From: Planctomycetota bacterium
GTDB lineage: Bacteria; Planctomycetota; Planctomycetia; Pirellulales; Pirellulaceae
Assembly: GCA_024277285.1 (NCBI GenBank)
Contig: JAJRVM010000212.1
Coordinates: 1 to 34,200 of the forward strand
Length of the DNA: 34,200 nucleotides
Direction of reading: 5' to 3'
Shown: one piece after another, positions 8,701 through 16,819 of the stretch
Position numbering within the stretch: the first letter of the stretch is position 1
Layout: each line of letters opens with the position of its first letter
The notes under the pieces: model-generated
Told to the model about the DNA's origin: nothing
The model's database searches: none
What the model saw: the letters and a program-made list of their open reading frames with translations, nothing else
Position numbers and translations under genes: made by a program

Positions 8701-10745
8701 CGTTGGTTACGGTCCAAGTCATGCCGACCAACGACACTCCGACCGCGAACGACGACTCGATTGTCGTCCTGGAAGATGCGATCGATTTCGTTATCGATGT
8801 GCTCGACAATGACTCGATCGCCCCCGACGAAGGCGAAACGTTGACGATTACCGGCTTCGCCGGCCTCTCCGCCGGTGGCTCGCTAACCATCACACCCGAA
8901 GGCGATCGGCTCCTCTATTCGCCCGCCGCCAACTTCTTCGGCACAGAGACATTCACTTATACGATGAGCGACGGCAACGGTGGCAGCGCTTCGGCCGTCG
9001 TCACCGTCACGGTGGCGGAAGAGAACGATCCACCGCAAGCGACCAATGATCTTGTCAATGTCGACGAAGACAGCGTCGACAATACGCTCGACATCCTGAG
9101 CAACGACTCCACGGCCGGCGATACGGGCGAAACGCTCACGATCGTCGAAGTTGCCGCACCTGAACATGGTGGTACAGCGGTTATTGCCGCAGACAACTTG
9201 AGCATCACCTATACGCCTGCCGCCGATTTCTTCGGCACGGAGCGTTTCACTTATAAGATCACGGACGGTAATGGCGGTTTCGCGGAAGCTACGATCACGG
9301 TGGTCGTCGCCGACACGAATGATCCGCCGACGGCCAATGATGACACGTTCACCATCGTCAAGGGGACGAACGACAATCGACTGGCGGTCATCGACAACGA
9401 CAGCTCGGCTCCAGATGACGCGGAGGTATTGAAGGTCGTCAGTGTCAGCGCTACCACGTCGGGAGGAACTGCCACAGTGGCTGCCGACGGCACGGCAATC
9501 CTCTATACGCCCGACGCCGATTTCACCGGCGAACAGACACTCACCTACACGCTCGAAGACCCGGATGGAGCGACCTCAGAAGCGACCGTGACCGTAACAA
9601 TACTGGAGTACATTCCGAGCAAGCTGTCTGGCAAGGTCTTTTTGGACGTTGACAATGACGGCGTCGCCGATACCGCCGAAACCCCCATCGGCGGAGTGAT
9701 CGTCGCACTGCGTGGGACCGACATGTTCGGCGCCGCAGTCGATTTACAACAGACGACCGACGCTCTGGGCACCTACCAGTTCGTTGACCTGGCACCCGGC
9801 AGCTACCAGATCGTCGAGACGCAGCCGAGTTTCCTGATCGATGGGATCGACCGGGCCGGAAACCGGTTCTTCGCGGCCGGGACCGATACGCTGAGTATCG
9901 AATTGGAACAGGACTCGGATATTACTGGTTTTGATTTCGGCGAACGAGGCCGCGTGGCCAGCAAGATTACGCTTGCCGACTTCTTTGCCTCGCGCGCACG
10001 CGACTCCGTGCTGCTGACGATCAACCCCGAAGGCCAGGGGCAGTGGTATGCCATCGAACGTGGCTGGTCACAGGCACGCACCCTGAATTTCGCAGCACAA
10101 GACGGTATGGCGACCGCTCAATTGGACGTCACCACCACCGATTCCCAACAGTATTCGACAACACTTGACCTCAACCGCCGCAGCCAGGTACAGCAGTTGG
10201 GCACGATCGGTGCCGACTACTTGATGCGCGTGGTGGCGTCGCCCGAATCGCTGTTCCCCGACGCCGACAGTGCCTGTGCGACCGGCGACGGCGCGGCGGA
10301 AGGCGAAGCTGGCACGCTCTCGACCAGCGGTTCAATCCAGACGAGTACGGGCATTGAAGATGCCGAAGGCGAGGCCCTTGTGGCACCCGCCACGACGCAG
10401 TTGGATGCGCAATTGATCACGGAACCGATTTCGCTGCCGGCCAGCACAACTCGCTCATTTCCTGCAGCGGCCGTCGCCCCAGCGGCTGTGCCGCTGCTCA
10501 GCTCGCTGGCCGGTCTGCAAACCACGGCGGAAGACGCTGAAGGCGAACCGAACGAGGTGGTCGAGTTCCGGTCGGCGACACCGGCCGACAGCTATCTGGC
10601 GTCCGACCTGCTGCTGGCCGAACCGGCCGATCTCGATACTGCGAACCAGATTGCCGAGCAGTTATCCGACTCGATCGCCGAGCATTCCGACGATTACGAG
10701 ACAGCGGTCGACGACCTCATGGCCGAACCGCTGGCTCAGCTGTAA
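5769..10745 (+). CDS. Giant multidomain surface protein (thioredoxin-like, cyclophilin, cohesin-like, cadherin-like)
   Basis: Predicted surface protein of about 1,658 aa. A basic N-terminus leads to LETLEGRLMLAGD, a variant of the LEPR-type motif at the start of large planctomycete exported proteins. Then: a thioredoxin-like domain (about 90-190) with C118-P-A-C121; a cyclophilin-type peptidyl-prolyl isomerase domain (252-405) with HR (R294), FMLQFGD, SQVFVID and a terminal HSVFGML; Ig-like segments (about 410-737); a cohesin-like region (738-895); four cadherin-like repeats of about 95 residues (898-1280), each with an NVDED-like start, LxNDS and FFGxExFTYTxSDG; and an SdrD-B-like domain (1282-1395, KVFLDVDNDG). 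The C-terminal ~260 residues are acidic, Ala-rich and unassigned. GTG at 5769 is preferred; TTG at 5748 adds seven residues, and neither has a clear ribosome site. Low in cysteine apart from the CPAC pair and a few others. Confidence 0.88.
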   Translation: MKKQPKHSRHRRSLHPIRALLSGKRSVKSKPQRSNSLRLETLEGRLMLAGDLLTDYWLPSEAPAPTADSGAETPASESLLVLNNSGAEGEDTPAVDLVAFAKALAATDGVKLFGAAWCPACTEQKELFEDGGQFLPYIEVTNADRTRNATGIAENITSYPTWEFPDGSREVGVLTLETIASRAGVAIPTSASPSLAPIEDKIVLDGSPLHVGLDGYDPNGGPLTYTVTSSDPSVVQPTVLSGNRSASIRFAGWGEMVVQLFEQRVPGATGRFIELAESGFYDAANNDPDVTAHRVKDEFMLQFGDPTGTGAGGSTLGDFDDDFHPDLQHNTTGMFSWAKSNDDTNDSQVFVIDVPTRYLDFNHSVFGMLTEGDKVRDEMTKTATDENWRPLVPMNIESVSVFDDIENGVLMLKAVEGATGTSTITVTVTDEDGNSYAESFDVTIEADTFNGGPYLDDIAPVSTTVGDAAVFPLSAIDVESDAVLYGGVKSGTVDYTLSVDAQSGVVTVLPPAGYIGTMEVLVYTRPATTSDTSDVFDTQLVTIAVTPNAPQAADLLATGDSGTSDVDNITNVTNLDFQIDGVTDGALVRLHHGDTVLAQATASGTSVTLSTSALAGMGDGTYSLFATQIVDNVESPVSATLDVTLDTTTPPEFTSTPPTVAQVDALLSYDVENPEEGTAGTIYSLVSAPTGATIDASTGVLSWTPGIDDVGTHQFSVKMTDLAGNSRSQDLSIEVGSSALVGFRMEITDRSGTPVSSILVGDEFDVRVYVADVAAEPHGVFAAFIDLLYDQQYVAIDGAMTYGAEYPNSRTGDLTTPGVADEIGAVAGTVELGGGEYFLLSVPMQAIRAGTVAFQSDAADILPAHELLRYGGDFDVLEDEVLYGSTSLTIEPAFGANEDIFNVDEDGPETALDVLANDEAFAGSSGVFTIIDVSTTSQGGTVTIAADGKTIAYTPATDFFGEETFTYTVSDGTGTDTALVTVQVMPTNDTPTANDDSIVVLEDAIDFVIDVLDNDSIAPDEGETLTITGFAGLSAGGSLTITPEGDRLLYSPAANFFGTETFTYTMSDGNGGSASAVVTVTVAEENDPPQATNDLVNVDEDSVDNTLDILSNDSTAGDTGETLTIVEVAAPEHGGTAVIAADNLSITYTPAADFFGTERFTYKITDGNGGFAEATITVVVADTNDPPTANDDTFTIVKGTNDNRLAVIDNDSSAPDDAEVLKVVSVSATTSGGTATVAADGTAILYTPDADFTGEQTLTYTLEDPDGATSEATVTVTILEYIPSKLSGKVFLDVDNDGVADTAETPIGGVIVALRGTDMFGAAVDLQQTTDALGTYQFVDLAPGSYQIVETQPSFLIDGIDRAGNRFFAAGTDTLSIELEQDSDITGFDFGERGRVASKITLADFFASRARDSVLLTINPEGQGQWYAIERGWSQARTLNFAAQDGMATAQLDVTTTDSQQYSTTLDLNRRSQVQQLGTIGADYLMRVVASPESLFPDADSACATGDGAAEGEAGTLSTSGSIQTSTGIEDAEGEALVAPATTQLDAQLITEPISLPASTTRSFPAAAVAPAAVPLLSSLAGLQTTAEDAEGEPNEVVEFRSATPADSYLASDLLLAEPADLDTANQIAEQLSDSIAEHSDDYETAVDDLMAEPLAQL

Positions 10746-10751
10746 CGCGTT

Positions 10752-11879
10752 CTAACGCCGCACGCGGCTGATCAAGCCATCGGCCGCCGTATCGATCCCC
10801 TTGAGTCGTGAGCGCAACGCGTCGCGATTTGGGGCAAACTCGAACGCAACCTCGCGATGCACTTTTTCCTCGTTCACCAGCTCGCAAAGCGACTGCGTGA
10901 AATCACGCATCCCTTCGTCGTGGCATGAATGCAGAATGGCCGGAATATCCTCATCTTCTTCGTGCAGGATCTTCTCCTTGACAATCGAGTTGTTCAACAG
11001 CACCTCGGTTGCCGGGAACCGGGCCCCTGCGTCAATGCCGGGCAGTAGACGCTGGACCATGATCGCGTTCAAGCTGTTGGCCAACGACGAACGAATAAAA
11101 GCATGCTCCTCGCGTGGAAAGAATTCCAGGATCCTGGAGAACGTCTGTTCCGCATCACTGCAATGGATCGACCCCATCACTAAGTGCCCCGTTTCCGCAG
11201 CCTGAATAGCCGCCAGCATCGTCTCCTTGTCACGCAACTCGCCGATCATAATGCAGTCGGGGTCTTGCCGCACGACAAACCGCAATGCGGCAGGAAAATC
11301 GGCAACGTCGATACCAATTTCACGCTGCGAAATAATGCACTTCTCCGGCTGGAATGAGTACTCGATCGGGTCCTCGATCGTAATGACATGCATCGTGCGA
11401 TGAGCATTGATGAACTTGAGCATCGCGGCAAGCGTCGAACTCTTGCCGCTGCCGGTCACGCCACTGACCAGTATCAGCCCTTCATGGCTGTGCATGATCG
11501 TCTGCTCGTAGACCGGCGGGAGATGCAATTCCTCGAAGTTGGGAATGCGACTTTGCACGCGCCGCAACGCCGCATGCATTTCGCCTTCCGAACGAAAAGC
11601 GTTGATGCGAAATCGGTCACCATTCGGGGCCCGTGCGGCGAAATCAACGCCCCCATTCTGCTCGTATTGCTCTCGCTTGCCGGGTGGCATCAGTTCGGCC
11701 ATCATCGCTTCAATGTAGGCCGAATCGGGAAGCTCCGGCGCATCAACTTGCCGCAGGTGACCGCCAATACGAATCGTCGGGCGGTAGCCAACCTTCAAAT
11801 GGAGGTCGGAGGCTTCGTTAGCGCTGACAAACGCCAGCAGCTTCTGAATCTCCTCGGGCGGTGAAAGTAACACTTGCAT
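10752..11879 (-). CDS. PilT/PilU-type type IV pilus retraction ATPase
   Basis: Cytosolic hexameric ATPase of the GspE/PilT superfamily, 375 aa, full length for the family. The N-terminal PAS-like domain (SDLHLKVGYRPTIRI, 24-38) precedes Walker A GVTGSGKS (140-147), the Asp box ITIEDPIEY (167-174), Walker B IMIGELRD (210-217) and the His box GHLVMGSIHC (231-240). Near the C-terminus PilT normally has AIRNLIR; here the region reads DIPAILHSCHDEGMRDF with a CELVNEEKVHRE extension, which looks more PilU-like. ATG at 11879 has GGGAG seven bases upstream. No other pilus gene is near. Its stop lies 6 bp from the stop of the giant surface protein, so the two transcripts converge with no room for a terminator between them. 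Confidence 0.92.
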   Translation of the reverse strand: MQVLLSPPEEIQKLLAFVSANEASDLHLKVGYRPTIRIGGHLRQVDAPELPDSAYIEAMMAELMPPGKREQYEQNGGVDFAARAPNGDRFRINAFRSEGEMHAALRRVQSRIPNFEELHLPPVYEQTIMHSHEGLILVSGVTGSGKSSTLAAMLKFINAHRTMHVITIEDPIEYSFQPEKCIISQREIGIDVADFPAALRFVVRQDPDCIMIGELRDKETMLAAIQAAETGHLVMGSIHCSDAEQTFSRILEFFPREEHAFIRSSLANSLNAIMVQRLLPGIDAGARFPATEVLLNNSIVKEKILHEEDEDIPAILHSCHDEGMRDFTQSLCELVNEEKVHREVAFEFAPNRDALRSRLKGIDTAADGLISRVRR

Positions 11880-12262
11880 GATGGACTCCCAATGGATTGC
11901 GAACCACAGTCAAATGACCTTCTCCCTATGTTCCACGAAGAGAGAAACAGCTCTCTTCGATACCGTACCCGCAGAAACTGAAAACGAAAGCGCATCGCAT
12001 GAAACAGACAGCAAGCGGTGCAAAACACAACGGGCGTATCACGCCCAGGTGATCGAGATTCAGGCCGGTCGCCTGTCTTCACTTTTGATACGCAGACAAA
12101 ACGCGACCGCCCACCGCGCGAAAAAACCGCACCCATTGTACCACTACTCGAAACGCCAGTCATAGCACAATCAGCGTCGATCGGCGTTTATTAGCGGTCC
12201 CTTACCCAATGTGCCGATCGGTTGCGGGAAAGACCCCCGTGTCACGCTCGACAGTCACGCAT
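11880..12262. other. Intergenic region with two inverted repeats
   Basis: This gap lies between the BBP7 stop (12263) and the pilus ATPase start (11879), both on the minus strand. It holds an 8-bp inverted repeat CGATCGGC (12178-12185) with GCCGATCG (12213-12220), and a short hairpin GGGCGT-atc-ACGCCC (12032-12046). Read on the minus strand, the second hairpin is followed by gttgtgtttt and could be a weak terminator for the BBP7 gene. The ATPase promoter should lie here but was not identified. No gene is supported. Confidence 0.4.
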
Positions 12263-13639
12263 CTACCAAATCCACTGGATGCCGAAGTTCAGGCCATGCA
12301 CAATGTAGGAATCGTCGTTGTCGGGGAAGGCTGGCAAGGCCGGCCCGACCAGGTTGCCCGAAAGTTGAGTTGGGTTGACCGACGTGTCGATCTGGTCGGC
12401 CACCTGGGCAACGTGATTCCACATGATGAACGAGTAACCAAACGTCAGGTCGACCGAATTGCTCAGATGATAGGCCCCAGTCAACGCAACCTCGGGCGAG
12501 ACCGTAAAGACGTTACTCTTGAAGACGCCGCTGTTACTGTTCATGGCCAGGAGGCCTTGGTTGGTCACTGTCGGCGTTGTATTGGGGATTGCGGTAATGG
12601 TCTGACCGGCAATCTCGGTCCGCTGACTCATATTCCCTAGCCCGACTTTGGCCAGCAGGCTCCACGTAACCGGTCCGCGATCCATCACACCCCAGAAGCC
12701 AATCTCGCCGGCATGATACGAATTCCTGGTGTCAAACCAGTCGGCAACTTGCAGCTGCGTCCCAAGAGGAATCGAACCACTCGTACCGGTCGCCTCCAGA
12801 TTACTGGCAACCGCCAGATCGGTGTCGATTCTGGCAAACTGGTAACCGGCAATCAAATCGATACGGTGCCGACCGTCTTGGAAGAACAGTCGCCGCATGA
12901 AGACATCCCCACCACTGACGCGCGACGTATTGCGCACCGAGATGGAGCCCGAAGTGGAATTGGGGTAAGCGAATAGAACCGCGTCTTGCGCGCCAAGCTC
13001 AACGTTGTAGAACGGTCGCGCCAGCACGGGAACCACGGTACTATCCTGGTCATAATTCGCCGTACTCTCGCCAAGCGAATACAGCCGCGCGCCGATCCCG
13101 CTGAATTGACACGAATCGAACCAGATGCCCAACGTCAGACGCCCGCCCGGACGCGCGTCTCCCGATTGCGTTTCGGTAGCGTAAAGGACTTCGGTACCGG
13201 GGACGCCCAACACCCCCGCTAACTCCTGCGACGTTGTCGTTGGACTGGTGGTCACCAATGGTGGCAGGTTCTGACCCTGACGCCACCACAAGAGGAACTC
13301 GACCGATCCCCAGTAGGTCCAGCCATGCCCGCACATGCCCGAGCGACCGCCACAGCGACCGTAACAACCGCCACCACAGCGTCCGTCGCAGCGTGCGTTC
13401 CCGCAACAATCGCCGCTCCGGCTCGAGCGATAGGGCTCGAGCGGCATCGCTTCCACCGGAGCCAACTCCTCGATCGGAGTATACTCCTCGACCACTTGCT
13501 GGTAATTCACGGCCCGTACCATCGACTTGCCACGCACCGTGGTGCGAAATTCGGCAGCCGACAATGACGGACTCAGCACCAGCAATAACGCGATGAGCGC
13601 TGTCCCACTCACCACTCTGGTTCTTGCGCGTCGACACAT
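12263..13639 (-). CDS. BBP7 family outer membrane beta-barrel protein
   Basis: Predicted outer-membrane barrel of 458 aa, of the BBP7 family found mainly in planctomycetes; its cargo is unknown. ATG at 13639 was chosen because it opens directly into a signal peptide (basic MCRRARTR, then TALIALLLVLSPSLSAAE, probable cleavage after SAA). A Cys/Gly-rich stretch follows, with seven cysteines between residues 78 and 103, then GSVEFLLWWR, a typical barrel opening. The remainder is a series of alternating-residue strands separated by Asn/Thr/Ser-rich loops, and the chain ends in FGIQWIW, an aromatic C-terminus as expected for a BAM substrate. The cysteine cluster could bind metal or form disulphides; that is inference. 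A longer frame upstream (to 13744) adds residues before the signal peptide and is not favoured. Confidence 0.85.
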   Translation of the reverse strand: MCRRARTRVVSGTALIALLLVLSPSLSAAEFRTTVRGKSMVRAVNYQQVVEEYTPIEELAPVEAMPLEPYRSSRSGDCCGNARCDGRCGGGCYGRCGGRSGMCGHGWTYWGSVEFLLWWRQGQNLPPLVTTSPTTTSQELAGVLGVPGTEVLYATETQSGDARPGGRLTLGIWFDSCQFSGIGARLYSLGESTANYDQDSTVVPVLARPFYNVELGAQDAVLFAYPNSTSGSISVRNTSRVSGGDVFMRRLFFQDGRHRIDLIAGYQFARIDTDLAVASNLEATGTSGSIPLGTQLQVADWFDTRNSYHAGEIGFWGVMDRGPVTWSLLAKVGLGNMSQRTEIAGQTITAIPNTTPTVTNQGLLAMNSNSGVFKSNVFTVSPEVALTGAYHLSNSVDLTFGYSFIMWNHVAQVADQIDTSVNPTQLSGNLVGPALPAFPDNDDSYIVHGLNFGIQWIW

Positions 13640-14146
13640 GCTCTCGATCCCCGTCGGGTTTGCTGTTGAACCCAGATTCTGCTCGCTGCTTTCAAGCCTG
13701 CGAGCAACCACCACGCTCCTCGCGCAAATGCGGACACGAAGCATGGGCCTGCTCTTCTTTTTTCGGCTGTAACGGTCGTGACGATTAAGGAAACTTGGAA
13801 AGGTTTATCGACTTTGCGGATTATTCAGGCATTGGCATCGAACCAGCAGATTGACGTGAATGACCCGGGCACGCCCTTCCCCGGGCGTGCTTGCCGCGTG
13901 CGTGAACGAGTTTGTTCAGCTAGGGCACAAATGCCAACACACAGCCTTCCAACCGCCTGCGGCCAAACATATACACCTATTTGAACCTTGATTCTGGCCA
14001 TTTTGGCATGTTAAGATATGTAGAATCGACCTGAAATCCAACCGACAAGCTCACACCCGACCAGACGGCGGCTGTGCCGCACACGCCGCAATTCCACCGG
14101 AATTGCCTGACATCCTACCCGTTTCTTGTGCAGAGGAGACTCGATC
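13640..14146. other. Divergent intergenic region with hairpin
   Basis: These ~500 bp separate the divergent starts of the BBP7 barrel and the coiled-coil protein. An 8-bp perfect hairpin GCACGCCC / GGGCGTGC (13869-13876 and 13883-13890, 6-base loop) sits in the middle with no T-run, so it is more likely an operator or a 5'-leader structure than a terminator. A plausible extended -10 promoter for the plus-strand gene is listed separately. Confidence 0.5.
13988..14017 (+). promoter_or_regulatory. Candidate extended -10 promoter for the coiled-coil gene
   Basis: TTGATT (13988-13993) and TAAGAT (14012-14017) are 18 bp apart, and TG at 14009-14010 one base before the -10 gives an extended -10 (TGtTAAGAT). 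Transcription would begin near 14024, leaving a leader of about 120 bases before the ATG at 14147. Confidence 0.4.
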
Positions 14147-14851
14147 ATGTTGCGTTACCGATTTGTTGCCGTGGGAGTACTGTTGACGTTATTGGCTGCG
14201 GATACCGCGGGTGCCGGGCTATTCGGATTCGGACGCCGACGTTGGGAACGGCGCAAGGCGGAACTGCGTGCCGAGCTGGTCTACGATTTGGAAAACAAGT
14301 TGGACCACGACCTGGCGCGAGAGGTCGACGCGATCACGGCCCAGCTGACGGCCACGGCTCAACGACAGGTCAAGATCGAGGCTGAGAAGCTGGAGCAACG
14401 AGTGCAGCAGGCCTTGGTGCAGTTGCGTCAGGAAGCCTCGAAGGCAGTGGCGGCCGAAGCAAAACGGCTCGACCAAGAAATTGACACGAAGGTGGCGGAA
14501 CTTAAAAAACAGACACAGCAGTTGGTTAAGACGGAAGCCGACAAACTGAAAAAGCAGGCTGATCAGGAGCTTACGGTACTGACCGCCAAATTCAGCGAAC
14601 AGTCGCAGACGCTCCGTAGCACGGTGGCCCAGGAGCTTGCCAAACTGCCAGCCCAAATCAACCGACAGGTTGAGAAATCGCTTCAACAACTAGAAGCTCA
14701 AAAAGCTTCGGCCGCGCCAGCGCGGACGCCGACCGACGGCAAGACACCGGCGGACAAGAAACCGGACGTAAAGACGACGCAATCCGAAGCGCTGCCCGGC
14801 AAGGAAGTTTCCCTGGTGGAAACGGCTGGCGGCGATTCCGCGGGCCAATAG
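14147..14851 (+). CDS. Secreted coiled-coil protein of unknown function
   Basis: 234 aa, not assigned to a known family. ATG at 14147 has GAGGAGA at 14133-14139, an excellent ribosome site. The N-terminus is a signal peptide (MLRYRFVAVGVLLTLLAADT, then AGAG), so the product is probably periplasmic. Residues about 30-190 are a nearly unbroken coiled coil rich in Lys, Glu, Gln and Ala with repeated KxEAEKLxxxxQ-type patterns. The last 45 residues are a Pro/Lys/Thr-rich tail (PARTPTDGKTPADKK) likely to be unstructured. Such proteins act as periplasmic spacers or scaffolds, but nothing here shows a partner. It stands alone between two minus-strand genes. Confidence 0.8.
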   Translation: MLRYRFVAVGVLLTLLAADTAGAGLFGFGRRRWERRKAELRAELVYDLENKLDHDLAREVDAITAQLTATAQRQVKIEAEKLEQRVQQALVQLRQEASKAVAAEAKRLDQEIDTKVAELKKQTQQLVKTEADKLKKQADQELTVLTAKFSEQSQTLRSTVAQELAKLPAQINRQVEKSLQQLEAQKASAAPARTPTDGKTPADKKPDVKTTQSEALPGKEVSLVETAGGDSAGQ

Positions 14852-14996
14852 CCGGCCGTTTGAAACGCTTTTGCGCGTCGACTATCGCGTGCTCAATTTG
14901 AATACTCAATCCGCATGCGAAAAAGTGCCATTCGTAGGTGGGCCGGCATTAGCTGAGTCCGCCGGGGAGCAGCACGTGACTTGGCGTTCTCCGCTA

Positions 14997-15491
14997 CTAC
15001 TTCTTGCCTAGTCGCCGTTGTTGCTGAAAGAAGGCGGTGAGGATTTCACCACAAGATTGTGCGAGCACGCTTGGGATCACCGTGCAACGGTGGTTTAGTC
15101 GCGCGTCGCTCAACAGATGGAAAAGCGAGTCAACGGCACCCGCCTTGGCATCGGTAGCTCCGTAGACAACAACCGGGATGCGTGCTTGAAGAATCGCGCC
15201 CGCGCACATGGGGCAGGGTTCCAAGGTCACATAGAGCGTACAATCTTCAAGCCGCCAACCGCGCACCGCATCGGCAGCCTGCGTAATCGCAATCATTTCG
15301 GCGTGCGCGGTTGGATCGCGCAGCTGCTCGCGCTGGTTGTGCGCCGAGGCGATCAAGCGAGTGCCATGCACGATAATCGCACCTACCGGCACTTCTTCCT
15401 CCGCCATCGCCGCTTCGGCTTCGGCAAGGGCCAACCGCATGAACTGCTCGTGAATGCCTTCGTTTGAAAGTGGTGTCTCGGGAGAAATCAT
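14997..15491 (-). CDS. tadA: tRNA adenosine(34) deaminase TadA
   Basis: Zinc-dependent deaminase converting A34 of the tRNA-Arg anticodon to inosine, in the cytosol. With ATG at 15491 the protein is 164 aa, normal for the family. The motif HAE (H63, E65) and PCPMC (C93, C96) give the zinc ligands and the proton-shuttling glutamate; VPVGAII (35-41) and the Asn52 region match the substrate pocket. A TTG at 15503 would add four residues but has no ribosome site, while the ATG has GGAAG eight bases upstream. The DUF1080 gene ends 75 bp upstream on the same strand, so co-transcription is possible. Confidence 0.95.
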   Translation of the reverse strand: MISPETPLSNEGIHEQFMRLALAEAEAAMAEEEVPVGAIIVHGTRLIASAHNQREQLRDPTAHAEMIAITQAADAVRGWRLEDCTLYVTLEPCPMCAGAILQARIPVVVYGATDAKAGAVDSLFHLLSDARLNHRCTVIPSVLAQSCGEILTAFFQQQRRLGKK

Positions 15492-15566
15492 CGCGTCTTC
15501 CAAATCGTGTTCCAGCCCATGCCAATCCGAAGCGGCACGAGCAAACCGGTCACTCGTCGAGCGTCA

Positions 15567-16391
15567 TCACTTCTTCACTGGCTCGGGCGGTAACGGCCGC
15601 AACTCAATCTTGCGGATCCCCGCTTCCGTCTCCCAACAGGAGATACCAAGTGGCCTACTCAACGCAACCTCCGCGCGCGTGGCAAGCTTGCGGCCCTTGA
15701 TGTGGAGGTTGACCACTTGTTTGTCGTCGATCCATGCACCGATGTGGTTCGCACGCACCTGGACCCGAATACGATACTAACGCCCTTCCTTGAATCGCTG
15801 GTAAGTCGTCGTTTCATTTTCGGACGCGTCCGCAAAATCAATGCACGAGATCCCGACTACGGGACCAGCCCAGCCACCGACAACAAGACTGCAAAACGAG
15901 TCGTTGACCGGGAACGTCGTCGTGGCGAAGAAATCGATGCCATCAATCCGTTTCGCCTCTAACCGGATTTCGTAATCACATTTCGGTATTTTCCCGATAT
16001 ACGTGATCCCGGTCATGGAACTGCCCATCCCCATCACGATGACTCCCTTTTCGACCACCACCTCGCCTTCACCTCCGAAGTTGGTGATCTTCCAATCCTT
16101 GAGGGTCTTGCCATCGAACAGCGGCTTCCAACCAGGCTTCGCGGACGCTTTCTTCTTGTTGAGCTGCGCCGCCGCCGCAGGCTGCTCGCGCTGGGACGCC
16201 TGCTTTGCCGGTTTCTTCTCAGCTTGCGGCGTTTGCGCGGCGACCACGCCGCAGGACAACGCCACGGCAAGTCCGAGCAAGAGAGAACTTGACTGAGCGA
16301 AGTGAGGATGCCTCTCGCGACCAATGTCCTGGCGCACACCGGCTGAACAAACGACATGACGAGCTGGGTGGAATTGCTGGAACGACTTCAT
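15567..16391 (-). pseudogene. DUF1080 (3-keto-disaccharide hydrolase-like) gene with in-frame amber stop
   Basis: Exported protein of the DUF1080 family (laminin-G/concanavalin-like fold; some members are 3-keto-glycoside hydrolases). ATG at 16391 has AGGAG 10-15 bases upstream. A long basic N-region leads to a signal sequence (LLLGLAVALSCGVVAAQ), a Lys/Ala/Gln-rich linker, then the domain (PLFDGKTLKDWKI). At 15777-15779 the frame meets TAG immediately after QRFKEGR. The same frame then continues YRIRVQVRANHIGAWIDD and LGISCWETEAGIRKIEL to a TGA at 15567, which is the rest of the family domain. Relatives as I recall them have Trp at the stop position, so a single TGG-to-TAG change explains it. 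As read, translation ends at 204 aa, losing about 69 residues. It is either a young pseudogene, a sequencing error or a readthrough gene. Confidence 0.85.
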
Positions 16392-16819
16392 AAGCGGGTA
16401 GCTCCTGGATTGTTCGTCGGTGACGGTTTTCGACGCCCCGGTCTATTTCGATGCGGTCGATGAAGGCAGAGTGGGTGCTCACCTCGCGAGGGGCCAATCG
16501 CGGCCTCAGTAACTCGTTGCCATGCTGAGGCCTGTCCGGGGAACCGCCCACAAACGTGCGGATGAACATGAATGCGTTGGGGTAATCCGGAATCGCATCC
16601 TACCGGATATCGTACAACAAACGAGAGTCACGCGTCACACTCCCACTCTCCCACTCTCCCCCTCTCCCTCTCTCCCCCTCTCCCACTCTCCCCCTCTCCC
16701 CCTCTTGACGCTCCCCTCTCGACTCTCGACTCTGGACTCTGGCCCCCCGACTCTCGACTCTGGACTCTGGCCCCCCGACTCTCGACTCTCGACTCTGAAA
16801 CTATCCCAGGTTTTCCACG
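16392..16819. other. Divergent intergenic region dominated by a pyrimidine-rich minisatellite
   Basis: This region separates the divergent starts of the DUF1080 gene and the VanZ-like gene. About 160 bp of it is the low-complexity tract listed separately; 16392-16638 shows no gene and no clear promoter. Confidence 0.5.
16639..16798. repeat. Pyrimidine-rich minisatellite
   Basis: The plus strand at 16639-16705 is almost only C and T, made of irregular tcccactc / ccctctc words. From 16721 a 28-bp unit built of four 7-bp words (gactctc, gactctg, gactctg, gcccccc) repeats: 16721-16748, 16749-16776 and a shortened third at 16777-16798. The tract ends about 20 bp before the VanZ-like start codon, so it forms that gene's upstream region. 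Confidence 0.9.

Noticed and set aside
15567..15758. A separate 63-aa gene downstream of the DUF1080 stop
   Set aside because: It is in the same frame as the DUF1080 gene and supplies its missing C-terminal part, so it is treated as one interrupted gene.
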